In this document: positions 14,781-22,797 of the stretch, piece by piece | Layout: each line of letters starts with the position of its first letter | How positions within the stretch are numbered: the stretch's first letter is position 1 | Program-made: the position numbers and the translations under genes | Notes under the pieces: generated by a model | What the model was told of the DNA's origin: nothing | What the model saw: only the letters and a program-made list of their open reading frames with translations | The model's database searches: none | NCBI GenBank assembly: GCA_938023085.1 | Contig: CALHDP010000082.1 | Coordinates: 1-29,370 of the forward strand | DNA: 29,370 nt | Source of the DNA: an uncultured Collinsella sp. | Lineage (GTDB): Bacteria > Actinomycetota > Coriobacteriia > Coriobacteriales > Coriobacteriaceae | Direction: 5' to 3'

Positions 14781-15188
14781 GTGCGCAAGGCGCTGGCACA
14801 ACCTCATACCAAGCAGTTCCTCAAGTTTGCCGTCGTGGGTCTTATCTCCTTTGGCATCGACTGGGGCATGCTCATTGCGCTCGTCGAGCTGTTCCACCTC
14901 GACTTTTTGATGAGCACCACGGTTTCGTTTATCACGTCCGTCGTGGTCAACTACTGGCTCAGCATGAAGTACGTGTTCGACCACCGCGAGGGCATGAGCC
15001 GCAAGCGCGAGTTCACGATCTTCACCATCCTGTCGGTGATCGGCCTGGGCCTCAACGACCTGTACATGTTTGTGGGTGTCACGTTTTTGAGCATCGGCTA
15101 CCAGGCCATGAAGGCCATCGCAACGTTCCTCGTCACCTGGTACAACTACTTCAGCCGCCGCTTCTTCCTCGAGGGTGCACGGTCGTAG
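14781..15188 (+). CDS. GtrA family membrane protein (second of two)
   Basis: A 135-residue GtrA-type protein with four predicted helices and the signatures FAVVGLISFGIDWGM, VNYWLSMKYVFDHREGMSRK and SRRFFLEG. It is a clear paralogue of the gene at 14167, with the same helix spacing and the same EGMSR block between helices 2 and 3. Translation starts at GTG 14781 with no good Shine-Dalgarno (only GGATGTGA about 5 nt upstream). The 218-nt gap to the first copy holds a hairpin and an inverted repeat, so the two are probably transcribed separately. A strong terminator follows at 15215. No glycosyltransferase partner is present in the window. Confidence 0.88.
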   Translation: MRKALAQPHTKQFLKFAVVGLISFGIDWGMLIALVELFHLDFLMSTTVSFITSVVVNYWLSMKYVFDHREGMSRKREFTIFTILSVIGLGLNDLYMFVGVTFLSIGYQAMKAIATFLVTWYNYFSRRFFLEGARS

Positions 15189-15214
15189 TCGATTCACTAT
15201 TTGCTTGAATGTAT

Positions 15215-15250
15215 AACCGGTTGGAATTCCCGTTCCAACCGGTTTTTTGT
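15215..15250 (+). terminator. Intrinsic terminator of second GtrA gene
   Basis: AACCGGTTGGAA (15215-15226) pairs perfectly with TTCCAACCGGTT (15233-15244), followed by TTTTGT. Confidence 0.92.
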
Positions 15251-15286
15251 TTGCCGAGAGACCCGGCGACCCAGTCCTCTACGCAT

Positions 15287-15325
15287 GAAAAACGGGCAGC
15301 CCGGATGTTTGTCCGAACCGCCCGT
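15287..15325 (-). terminator. Intrinsic terminator of DUF4430 operon
   Basis: On the minus strand ACGGGC (15325-15320) pairs with GCCCGT (15297-15292), with an inner CGGA/TCCG pairing, followed by a run of T (15292-15288). It ends the leftward DUF4430 operon. Confidence 0.85.
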
Positions 15326-15347
15326 CTGGCGCGCTATGTCGAGGCCT

Positions 15348-16277
15348 CTAGCCTGTAACGTAATACCAGACTACGTTGTCACCGTTTGAGAGAACGTAGT
15401 TGCTGCAGGCCGTCATGGGCGTTGTGCCGTTGACGGAGTACATCCAGCCGCTCGTGCCGCCGTGCTGTTTCTCGGCCAAACCACCAATCGCGGAGACATA
15501 CGTGCCGTACGACGAGCCATGTGCGTTGACAGAAAGGCCCAGCGCGCACAGGGCATCGTAGACGGTAGCGCCTTCGTTAAAGGTAAAGGTGCCACCAGAG
15601 GACACAGGATTGCCCACGGCGCTCGATGTAACCGAAACCGTCACCGTTACGTAGCTAGGCTGCTGCGAGCTGCCCTGGTCGCCAGTAGAGGCGTTGCCGT
15701 TATCGGGGGCAGAAGATGCCCCGCTGGATGAGGAGGAGGCGCCAGGCGTAGAGCCGGCCCCGCCAGAAGAAGTCGAGTTCTGAGAAGTCGACTGATTGCC
15801 GTCGGTCTTTTTATTGCTGTTCTTCTCTCCAGACTTCTTGCCATCCTTGTCTTCGGACTTTTTGCTATCCGAGCCCTTGTTTGATTCCTTGTCCGAAGAC
15901 TCGGACTCCTTCTTAGAGTCAGATTTATCCGAACCCTTAGACTCGTCGTTCGACCCATCCGAAGATTTGGAATCCTTGGAGCCAGCTTTACCCGAAGCGA
16001 CGGTCGAGTCAGACCCCTTGGCGTCCTTCGCGACGACGCTCTCCCCCGTCACGGTCTGAACGATCCAGTCAATGGACCAGGCGCCGCTCTCGGAAGGATG
16101 GACGAAGCCCAGCGATATGACAATTAGCGCAACGCACGCGGCGGTCAGGACGCCAGTAAGCGCCTTCCGTCGAGGGGCGGACGCCGCCGAAGCGGCGCCC
16201 TGTTGCTTTGCATCGTCGAACTGAATGAACGAGGAATTTGGTTGCTTGGGGTCAGCGTCCTTGGATTTATTGGACAC
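15348..16277 (-). CDS. Membrane-anchored single DUF4430 (transcobalamin-like) protein
   Basis: A 309-residue protein: cytoplasmic stub, one hydrophobic helix (about 40-59) that serves as signal anchor, a long linker rich in Ser, Lys, Asp and Gly (about 80-200), and one C-terminal DUF4430 domain (about 203-309). The domain shows TFNEGATVYDAL, SGWMYSVNG and NGDNVVWYYV, as in the beta-domain of transcobalamin. By family knowledge and by the riboswitch upstream, it probably binds cobalamin or another corrinoid outside the cell. GTG 16277 is chosen because AGGTGA lies 5 nt upstream and overlaps the stop of the preceding gene, so the two are translationally coupled. The GTG at 16286 is an alternative. 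Confidence 0.85.
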   Translation of the reverse strand: MSNKSKDADPKQPNSSFIQFDDAKQQGAASAASAPRRKALTGVLTAACVALIVISLGFVHPSESGAWSIDWIVQTVTGESVVAKDAKGSDSTVASGKAGSKDSKSSDGSNDESKGSDKSDSKKESESSDKESNKGSDSKKSEDKDGKKSGEKNSNKKTDGNQSTSQNSTSSGGAGSTPGASSSSSGASSAPDNGNASTGDQGSSQQPSYVTVTVSVTSSAVGNPVSSGGTFTFNEGATVYDALCALGLSVNAHGSSYGTYVSAIGGLAEKQHGGTSGWMYSVNGTTPMTACSNYVLSNGDNVVWYYVTG

Positions 16278-16286
16278 AGCCCTCAC

Positions 16287-19200
16287 CTACCGACGTTTGG
16301 TGAACACGAACACGCCGACGATGGCGAGACCGATGACGCCGGCGGCAACGCCAACAATGGCGAGCGGGTTGGCGCCAGTCTCCTGCTCGGAAGCACTAGA
16401 GGGCTTCTTAGCAGTGGTCGTGGAAGCAGCACCCGTATCGGACTTGGAATCGGACTTCTTGTCGGACTTGCTGTCCTTCTTGTCAGACTTCTTGCCAGAC
16501 TTCTTCTCGTCCTTCTTATCGGACTTATCAGAGTCCTTCTTGTTGGACTTGTTGTCCTTGGTCTCGGTCTTGGTCGACACCGTCGTCTTGGTCATCGGCT
16601 TATGACCCGGAGCGACAGCGCCGCCAGTCTGCTGGCCCTTCGTGCCGGAGCCGGAACCCGTGCCCGTGCCAGCGCCAGCACCGGAACCGTTGCCAGCGCC
16701 ACCATTGCCGCCATTGGAGCCAGAACCGCCATTGCCGCCAGGGTTAACAGCATTCTTGGTCCACTTGGCATACAGCGTCAGATCGGCCGTCACCGGCGTA
16801 CTGAAGTCATACGCCTGCGTGCAAGCCTCATCGGTGAACCAACCGCCGAAAGTGTAGCCATCGCGCGTCGGATCGGCCGGCTTGACCAGCTTGCCGTCGG
16901 CCGTAGCAACAAACTTAGTGTCGCAAGCAGACCCGCCGTTGGAATTAAAGGCAACCGTCCAAGACTCAACGGCCCCGAGCTTGAACAGCGTGCCCGAATC
17001 ATTGATGTAGTACAGGTTGCCAGATGCATCGGCGATGACCGGAGAGTCACAGTACTGGTAATGGCCAGCCGCATCATAAATCTGCGTCGCCCCTGCATCG
17101 CCGAGCGTATAGCGATACACGCCACCACCAGCAGAGTAGTTGACGTAATCCTTGCTATCCGCGCTGTTAACGGTGAAGTACACATGGGTCTTGCCGCCCT
17201 GAACGCTCACCAGCGGAGTAGCAGCAATACCGTTGAGGCCAGCCGGCAGCGCCTTGCCGTCGGCAGCAGCGATCATCGTGGTCTTACCCGTCTTCAGGTT
17301 ATAGAGAACCAGAGCAGAGCCAGTAGCCGTCTGTCCGCCGACAATCAGATTGTCACCAGACACCGCGGGGGCGCTCAGATTATTCGTAAGGCCCAGATCA
17401 ACCGTCTTCTGCTCGCTCAGTACGCCCTTCGCCGAAAGCGAAATCACATGAAGCTTTCCGTCGTGTGTCATCTGATAGAAGGTCGAACCATTAGACGGAT
17501 CGGCAATGCAATCGGCATTTGCGACAGCGCCGAGCTTCATGGTCGAAACGACATCGCCCGTCGTCTTATCAATGCACTTAAGCGTACCCGCGCTCGTAGG
17601 AACGATGGCATACGTATCCGTCAAAGCCGCACCAGTCCAGTAATAGCCCTCGGAAGCGTCAATGTTCTGCCAAGAGACTTCGCCCGTGGCAATCTTGATA
17701 CGCTTAAGGGAGCCGTTGCCGTAGGTCGCGTTGTAATTCTCGTCATACGAAATATCGACCGAGCCTACATAGACGTACTCGCCGTCCGAAACGACGGTGC
17801 AGGAGCTCTGCGTCAAGTCCGTCAAACCGGGCGTCAGCCACTTGCAGATCAGCTTGTCTGCAGTAATCGCCTGGACCGCACCGCCGTTGAGCGGAACGAT
17901 GATAAGGCCATTGGTATAGATCGGACGAGAGGTATAGCTCACCTTGGAGGCAAGCGGCGCAGAGGCAACCTTTTTGCCCGTGGATGAATCGATCTTAATG
18001 AGCTCGTTCTCGGTCGCGATGTACACAAAGCCGTTAGCAATGACAGGCTCGCTGCAGTTGGCATACTGCTGACCAGACTCGGCCTTCCAATCGAAGGCCC
18101 ACTTAAGACCGGCGGCCTGCGCAGGCGTCTTGGCATCCGTTACGGTCGAACCGTTGCCACTGTTGCCGTAGCCGGCCCACTCGGCATCCCAATCAGGAGT
18201 CGTCGCGCTCGGGTCCACGACAATCTTGTCGGGGTCGGGCATGGCCGAATCGTCGGTGGTATAGGCAAGCGTAACCTTATCGCCGCTCTTGAGCGTAATC
18301 TGATTGGCGCAGAGTAAGGAGGGCTCTCCATTGATATACAGGTGCCAATATTTATTGGTCGTAGCATCCCAGACATACGGCTTGTGATCGAACGGCGAAG
18401 TAACGGAATTGAGGAACCAGTATGCACCACTCTGGGAGGCCTTGTAATCAACGCGCTTTGCCTTCAGAACCGTCTCAATAAGGTTCTGGGCAGTAGAGCC
18501 TTCGGGCAAAGAAACATTGCTTGCAGAGCCCCAGCGAGAATTGTTGCCGTTGACATCGGGACCGATAACATCAACAGACCCAAGAACCTGGCCAGGAAGG
18601 GCATCGGCGTCAGCACCATACATAAAGGTGACGGCGTCACCCTCTTGGAGCTCATAGGCACCGGCGCCGGCGTCGGCGAACTTGCCATTTACGTAGAAGC
18701 GCCAATAGCTATTGGTCGCAGCATCCCAGCCATAGGACTTACCATCGAACGGCGAAGTAATGCCGTTGAGGAACCAGCCCCAAGACGATTCGCCAGCATC
18801 GAGAGTAAGGCCGGTCTGCTCAAGGAGATCCTTGGCAGTGGAGCCTGCCTTGAGGCTCGTCTGGCCCGTCGAAGCCCAAACCTGCTGCTTGCCGTCCTTG
18901 TCCTTACCAAGTACCTGAACGGAAGCATGAACAGAATCGGACGGCAACTGGTCGCCCCAGCCACCGTAGAACCACGTGACAGTATCGCCGGCGTGGATGG
19001 TGACATTGTCTGCCGTGTAGTCGCTCGACTTGCCGTTGATGAACAGCTGCCAATAGGTCGAATAATCGAGCGGCGTACCCAGCTCAACGCCGTTGTACTT
19101 AAGGCTCAGAATGAAGGAGCCCGCAGCAACGGCGTCAATATCATTCGCCTCGAGCGCGACCTTCGTAAGGTCAAGCGCGCTCGAGCCGGACGTCACCACA

Positions 19201-20078
19201 TACTGCGCGTTATCGACCCAAGTCTGAGTCTTGCCCTGGGCATCGCGACCAATGACGGTCACATTCGCAGCAAGCTGGTCCTTAACGACAGGGGATGCGC
19301 TACCGCCCGTAAAGGCAAACTCAATCTTCTGCCCCTGGGTGAGCTTAACGCTGCTCGCGCCAACCGAGGAAGACACGCCGTCGACGAACAGCTGCCAGAA
19401 GGCATTAGTCGTCGGATCGTAGGCAAGCGTGCGGCCATCGCTCGGGGACGTGATGCTTTTGAGGTAGAAGCCGTATGCCGTGTTCGGTTCGTAATCCGCT
19501 TTAAAGCCCGTCTTCTGCTGCAGCTTAATGAAGGCATCCGCAGCCGTCGCGCCCTCATCGAGCTTGAGCTGCGTAGGTGCCACCCAGGTCTGAGCCTTGC
19601 CGTCGGCATCGGTGCCGACAATCGAGAACGAGACCTCGACCTGCTTCTTGGCAGCATCGCCGGTTTCTGTCGGGTTCTCTGTCTGGACGGCAGTCGCGGC
19701 GGCAGATCCTGCTTGGCCAGTGGATGCCGTCGAAGACTGTTCGCTCGTGGCAGGGCTCTCCCCCGTCGCTGAGCCTTCGTCGCCAGTTGCTGCCTCTGTT
19801 GTAGCGGCACTAGCTGCAGGCGCGCTCCCGGAATCCGAAGCCTCGGCGCCGCTCTGCTCAGCGGCACCGCCCGCAAGCGCTGCGTCCTCGCCCGGCGTCG
19901 TAGCCTGAGCCACGGCCCCGGCAATGCCCTCGGCGCCCTCGGCCCACAGCTGAGCCGGCGTGGTGCTGAAGGCCATCGCGAAGGCCAGGAATGCCACCAG
20001 GCCGCGCTTGGCTACGCCGCGTGCAATTGCGCCACGGCGATGCGAGACGCGTTGGCGCTCGTCCTCAATCATATCCAT
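16287..20078 (-). CDS. Giant surface protein: four DUF4430 domains, beta-propeller, InlB-type repeat
   Basis: A 1263-residue exported protein. The signal peptide lies at about 15-47, with RGLVAFLAFAMAFS and cleavage near AEG. A Ser/Thr/Ala-rich spacer leads to four tandem DUF4430 domains at about 147-263, 272-371, 381-486 and 501-605, each ending in a [WH]xL/F-[FY]-[IV]-[ND]-G strand and a GDxVTxxY-like strand. A PQQ-type beta-propeller covers about 660-1034, and a Listeria-Bacteroides (InlB/Flg_new) repeat with GYTFGGWF and LYAKW covers about 1039-1107. A Gly/Ser then Lys/Asp/Ser linker, one helix (about 1236-1258) and FTKRR close the protein. QETG before the helix is a degenerate sortase motif. 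AGGAG lies 4 nt before ATG 20078; longer frames run into the riboswitch. The likely role is capture of corrinoids at the cell surface. Confidence 0.9.
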   Translation of the reverse strand: MDMIEDERQRVSHRRGAIARGVAKRGLVAFLAFAMAFSTTPAQLWAEGAEGIAGAVAQATTPGEDAALAGGAAEQSGAEASDSGSAPAASAATTEAATGDEGSATGESPATSEQSSTASTGQAGSAAATAVQTENPTETGDAAKKQVEVSFSIVGTDADGKAQTWVAPTQLKLDEGATAADAFIKLQQKTGFKADYEPNTAYGFYLKSITSPSDGRTLAYDPTTNAFWQLFVDGVSSSVGASSVKLTQGQKIEFAFTGGSASPVVKDQLAANVTVIGRDAQGKTQTWVDNAQYVVTSGSSALDLTKVALEANDIDAVAAGSFILSLKYNGVELGTPLDYSTYWQLFINGKSSDYTADNVTIHAGDTVTWFYGGWGDQLPSDSVHASVQVLGKDKDGKQQVWASTGQTSLKAGSTAKDLLEQTGLTLDAGESSWGWFLNGITSPFDGKSYGWDAATNSYWRFYVNGKFADAGAGAYELQEGDAVTFMYGADADALPGQVLGSVDVIGPDVNGNNSRWGSASNVSLPEGSTAQNLIETVLKAKRVDYKASQSGAYWFLNSVTSPFDHKPYVWDATTNKYWHLYINGEPSLLCANQITLKSGDKVTLAYTTDDSAMPDPDKIVVDPSATTPDWDAEWAGYGNSGNGSTVTDAKTPAQAAGLKWAFDWKAESGQQYANCSEPVIANGFVYIATENELIKIDSSTGKKVASAPLASKVSYTSRPIYTNGLIIVPLNGGAVQAITADKLICKWLTPGLTDLTQSSCTVVSDGEYVYVGSVDISYDENYNATYGNGSLKRIKIATGEVSWQNIDASEGYYWTGAALTDTYAIVPTSAGTLKCIDKTTGDVVSTMKLGAVANADCIADPSNGSTFYQMTHDGKLHVISLSAKGVLSEQKTVDLGLTNNLSAPAVSGDNLIVGGQTATGSALVLYNLKTGKTTMIAAADGKALPAGLNGIAATPLVSVQGGKTHVYFTVNSADSKDYVNYSAGGGVYRYTLGDAGATQIYDAAGHYQYCDSPVIADASGNLYYINDSGTLFKLGAVESWTVAFNSNGGSACDTKFVATADGKLVKPADPTRDGYTFGGWFTDEACTQAYDFSTPVTADLTLYAKWTKNAVNPGGNGGSGSNGGNGGAGNGSGAGAGTGTGSGSGTKGQQTGGAVAPGHKPMTKTTVSTKTETKDNKSNKKDSDKSDKKDEKKSGKKSDKKDSKSDKKSDSKSDTGAASTTTAKKPSSASEQETGANPLAIVGVAAGVIGLAIVGVFVFTKRR

Positions 20079-20221
20079 TTGTCTCCTACTGTCTGCACTT
20101 GGAGCGTTGCCTTGAGGCTGCCCCACGTCATCGCGCATGTTACGCCCGAGTTCCCCCATCGGGGTCCCCCTTCCCTCCAGAGCCCTATGCACACCGGCGG
20201 CATACGCCGCAGCCGCATGCA

Positions 20222-20384
20222 AAATGGGAGGCGATCCGACTTAACCTTAACGGCTCAGGCGCGTCGTCCGATCTGCGACGCGAACATCCCGAGCCAAGAG
20301 GAATTACGGTTACTGGTACAGCCGGGGACTTGCACCCCGATTCTCCCAAACGCGCAGGAAAACCGTGCGTTCGTGCGTCTCCGC
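20222..20384 (-). promoter_or_regulatory. Cobalamin riboswitch
   Basis: On the minus strand the B12-box core reads GGTGCAAGTCCCCGGCTG (positions around 20337-20320) followed by GTACCAGTAACCGTAA. A P6-type arm GGCTC/GAGCC (20291-20295 with 20252-20256) holds an inner GCGTCG/CGACGC stem, and the closing block AAGTCGGATCGCC lies at 20242-20230. These match the conserved order of cobalamin riboswitches. The start codon is about 140 nt further on; GC-rich hairpins between (near 20190-20215 and 20140-20175) are candidates for the expression platform. B12 should reduce expression of the two DUF4430 genes. Confidence 0.9.
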
Positions 20385-20389
20385 ACCAC

Positions 20390-20417
20390 CATCTAGGCCA
20401 TCGATTATTGCCGTCAA
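20390..20417 (-). promoter_or_regulatory. Promoter of the riboswitch operon
   Basis: TTGACG (20417-20412) and TAGATG (20395-20390) with a 16-nt spacer, placed so that transcription would start a few bases before the riboswitch. The -10 is a weak match. Confidence 0.5.
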
Positions 20418-20430
20418 AATGGTATCACGC

Positions 20431-20458
20431 AAAAGGGCCCCGCACACAGGCGAAGCCC
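20431..20458 (-). terminator. Intrinsic terminator after AarF gene
   Basis: Minus-strand GGGCTTCGC (20458-20450) pairs with GCGGGGCCC (20443-20435) using two G-T wobbles, loop of 6, then TTTT. It separates the kinase operon from the riboswitch promoter. Confidence 0.7.
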
Positions 20459-20509
20459 AAGGTAAAAGCTATTGTTTGCGATAGGAAAATGCGGTGACGG
20501 TCGCAGCCT

Positions 20510-22273
20510 CTAGTGCTTCCCGCCGTGGCTGTTGAGCCAGATATTGCGGCCCAACATAAGCGCCAGCACCAGCGCGCTCACGTAGCCCATAAAGCCAATG
20601 ACCGGGATACCAAACACAACCGGCTCGATGCGTGCGTAGTACACCACCGACGAACCGATAAACAGGCCGGCGATCACAATTGCCATCGACATGCGGTCGA
20701 TAATTCCGCCCAGCTGTCGCAGCGCCTTATCGCTGCTCATGATCTGCGTGTTCACCTTAAGCTGGCCGCGTGTGAGCATACGCGAAGCCAGCCCCAGGTA
20801 CTCAGCCGCCTCGAGTGAACCCTTCGCCGCGCGATAGCTGCTCGCGGCAAGATCGCGCCCCATGTCGCGCACGCGCGCATAGGTGCTTTTCTCGTTTTTA
20901 ATGTGCGTTTGGATGATCTGAATCATGTTGACGTTGGGCATGTACTCGGTCAACAAACCCTCGAGCGTCACCATGCCGCGCGCGAACATCGTCACCACGC
21001 TCGGCAGCTCAACATCATTCTTACGCGCGAGGTTTAACAGCGAGGTCAAAAACTCGCCGATATCCAGATCCTTCAGATCAAGGCCCGCAAAGTCAGCCAC
21101 GATAAAGTCCAAATCGGACAAAAAGGCCGAATGATCGAGCTCAGCCGAGTCGCCACGCGTCACGGCGAAGCGCATGAGCGAATCCTTGAGCTTGGGCACG
21201 TCACCCTCGGCCACGGCGAAAATCATGTCCTTAACGATGCCACGATCGTGACTCGACATGCGTCCGACCATGCCCAAGTCGATAAAGTAAATGATGCCGT
21301 CCTTGAGGATGATGTTTCCCGCATGCGGGTCGGCATGGAAAAAGCCGTCATCGAGCACCTGCGTCGAGTAGTCCTCGACAATCGCGGCACCGATCTTTTC
21401 CAAGTCATAGCCCTCGGCCACCAAGCGTTCAGGATCGGCGATCGAAATGCCGTCGACGTAATCCATAACCACCACGTGCTCGGTGCACAGGTCCAGATAG
21501 GATTTAGGGCACGTCACGCCATGAACGCTCTTATGGAACTCGTAGAAGTCGTTGAGGTTTTTGGCCTCGGCCAAAAAGTTGGTCTCCTCGCGAAACGAGG
21601 TCCACAACTCCTCGACTACGCCGTGCAGGTCAACGAATTGATCGGTGTTGACGAACTTGGAAACGATACGCACCACCGAGCGGATGATATCGATGTCCTG
21701 CGCCATAACCTGCTGCGCACCGGGGCGCTGCACCTTGACGGCCACGTCCTCGCCCGTCACCAGACGAGCGCGGTGCACCTGCGCGAGCGATGCGCTACCA
21801 AGCGGATTGGGGTCGATCGCATCGAACATCTCCCCCAGGCGCAGGCCGTATTCTTCTTCCAGACAGCTGAGTACGACCTCGTACGGCACCGGCTCCACGT
21901 CGGAGCGCAGACGACGCAGCTCGTCGCAAAAGCGCTGCGGTAGAATCTCGGACCGGTTGGCCAAAATCTGCCCCATCTTGACGAACATGGGGCCGAGTTC
22001 CTCGAGCAGGCGGCGCAAACGAACCGGCGTGAGGTTATCCCACACGCGGTACTTTTTGACCAGGCGAACAATCTGCCCGATGCGTTCGCGACGACCCGCC
22101 GGCGTGAGCTGGTATTCCTCGTCCGGCGCCATCGCGTCGGGCTCCTCGGGGACCATATCGACAGCGCGCGGCTTCTTGCGAGCGCCCGAGACGACGGCAT
22201 CGACCTCATCGACAACCGCCGCCTCGTCACCCAAGGGATCTAGATTGTTGTAATCGGTGGTGGAATCTGCCAT
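20510..22273 (-). CDS. AarF/UbiB (ABC1/ADCK) atypical kinase-like protein
   Basis: A 587-residue member of the UbiB/ADCK family, membrane-linked atypical kinases or ATPases tied to isoprenoid quinone and lipid biology. The family KxGQ motif is present as FVKMGQILANR (K99-Q102). GSASLAQVHRA replaces the glycine-rich loop, AVKVQRPG carries the ATP lysine, FFHADPHAGN holds the catalytic loop and FIDLGM the metal-binding DLG. Two C-terminal membrane helices occur at about 533-580. The N-terminal 60 residues are acidic and variable. The ATG lies 8 nt after the stop of the phasin-like gene with no good binding site, so translation is probably coupled. Substrate and target are unknown. Confidence 0.93.
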   Translation of the reverse strand: MADSTTDYNNLDPLGDEAAVVDEVDAVVSGARKKPRAVDMVPEEPDAMAPDEEYQLTPAGRRERIGQIVRLVKKYRVWDNLTPVRLRRLLEELGPMFVKMGQILANRSEILPQRFCDELRRLRSDVEPVPYEVVLSCLEEEYGLRLGEMFDAIDPNPLGSASLAQVHRARLVTGEDVAVKVQRPGAQQVMAQDIDIIRSVVRIVSKFVNTDQFVDLHGVVEELWTSFREETNFLAEAKNLNDFYEFHKSVHGVTCPKSYLDLCTEHVVVMDYVDGISIADPERLVAEGYDLEKIGAAIVEDYSTQVLDDGFFHADPHAGNIILKDGIIYFIDLGMVGRMSSHDRGIVKDMIFAVAEGDVPKLKDSLMRFAVTRGDSAELDHSAFLSDLDFIVADFAGLDLKDLDIGEFLTSLLNLARKNDVELPSVVTMFARGMVTLEGLLTEYMPNVNMIQIIQTHIKNEKSTYARVRDMGRDLAASSYRAAKGSLEAAEYLGLASRMLTRGQLKVNTQIMSSDKALRQLGGIIDRMSMAIVIAGLFIGSSVVYYARIEPVVFGIPVIGFMGYVSALVLALMLGRNIWLNSHGGKH

Positions 22274-22281
22274 CTGCGCTG

Positions 22282-22698
22282 CTACTCGGCCTCTTCGGTA
22301 TCCTTCGCATCGTCGGGCTCAACGGACTCGACGGGCACCGAGGTCACGTTGTCCTCGACCGAATCGACGATGTCGCGCACATGGGCCAGGAAGGCCGTGC
22401 GCTCGGGGGCGGTCATAACGCGGACGCGGGCAAGGATGAGCTCGTCGAGCACGCGCTGGGCCGCGGTCTCGCCCTGCATGCCCAAGCGCTCGGTCAGATC
22501 GGAGATGGTACCGCCGGCCTGCTCGAACATGTCGGACACGCTGCGGGCGATATCGGGGGTGGCGGTGTCCTTGCGGACCTGCTCGCCCTTGGTGTTAAGG
22601 TCGTCGAGGACCTTCTTGCCGCCTTCGACAGCAACGGCGGCAGCGCCAAAGCCCACGTTAATGGCGCCGTTAACAAGCTGATCGAGTTTCATAACCAT
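22282..22698 (-). CDS. Phasin-like helical protein
   Basis: A 138-residue protein, mostly amphipathic helix. The N-terminus MKLDQLVNGAINVGFGAAAVAVEGGKKV carries a glycine/alanine-rich hydrophobic stretch (about 9-24), then coiled-coil-like helix, and the tail is acidic (DDAKDTEEAE). This layout matches short phasin-like proteins that in Firmicutes often precede an aarF-type gene; the PHA-granule name is family-based, and no PHA genes are in the window. ATG 22698 is chosen because GGAG lies 6 nt upstream. A partnership with the kinase-like protein downstream is likely from the coupling. Confidence 0.7.
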   Translation of the reverse strand: MVMKLDQLVNGAINVGFGAAAVAVEGGKKVLDDLNTKGEQVRKDTATPDIARSVSDMFEQAGGTISDLTERLGMQGETAAQRVLDELILARVRVMTAPERTAFLAHVRDIVDSVEDNVTSVPVESVEPDDAKDTEEAE

Positions 22699-22797
22699 GG
22701 TTGTCTCCAATCACAAACAACTGCATTGGCGTTCTTGTACCCAAGATTGAGCGAAAGCGACAAAGCGTTTTAGCGCTATTCGATCGACGGGAAACCC

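Noticed and set aside
16203..17987. Open frame of 594 codons on the plus strand
   Set aside because: It lies opposite the DUF4430 surface gene, has a low-complexity Leu/Arg/Gly composition and no ribosome binding site; the opposite frame has clear domains.
18342..19772. Open frame of 476 codons on the plus strand
   Set aside because: Shadow of the DUF4430 array in a GC-rich region; no recognisable domain.
22282..22698. Polyhydroxyalkanoate granule function for the phasin-like protein
   Set aside because: No PHA synthesis gene is in the window and the neighbour is a kinase-like gene; only the general phasin-like shape is supported.
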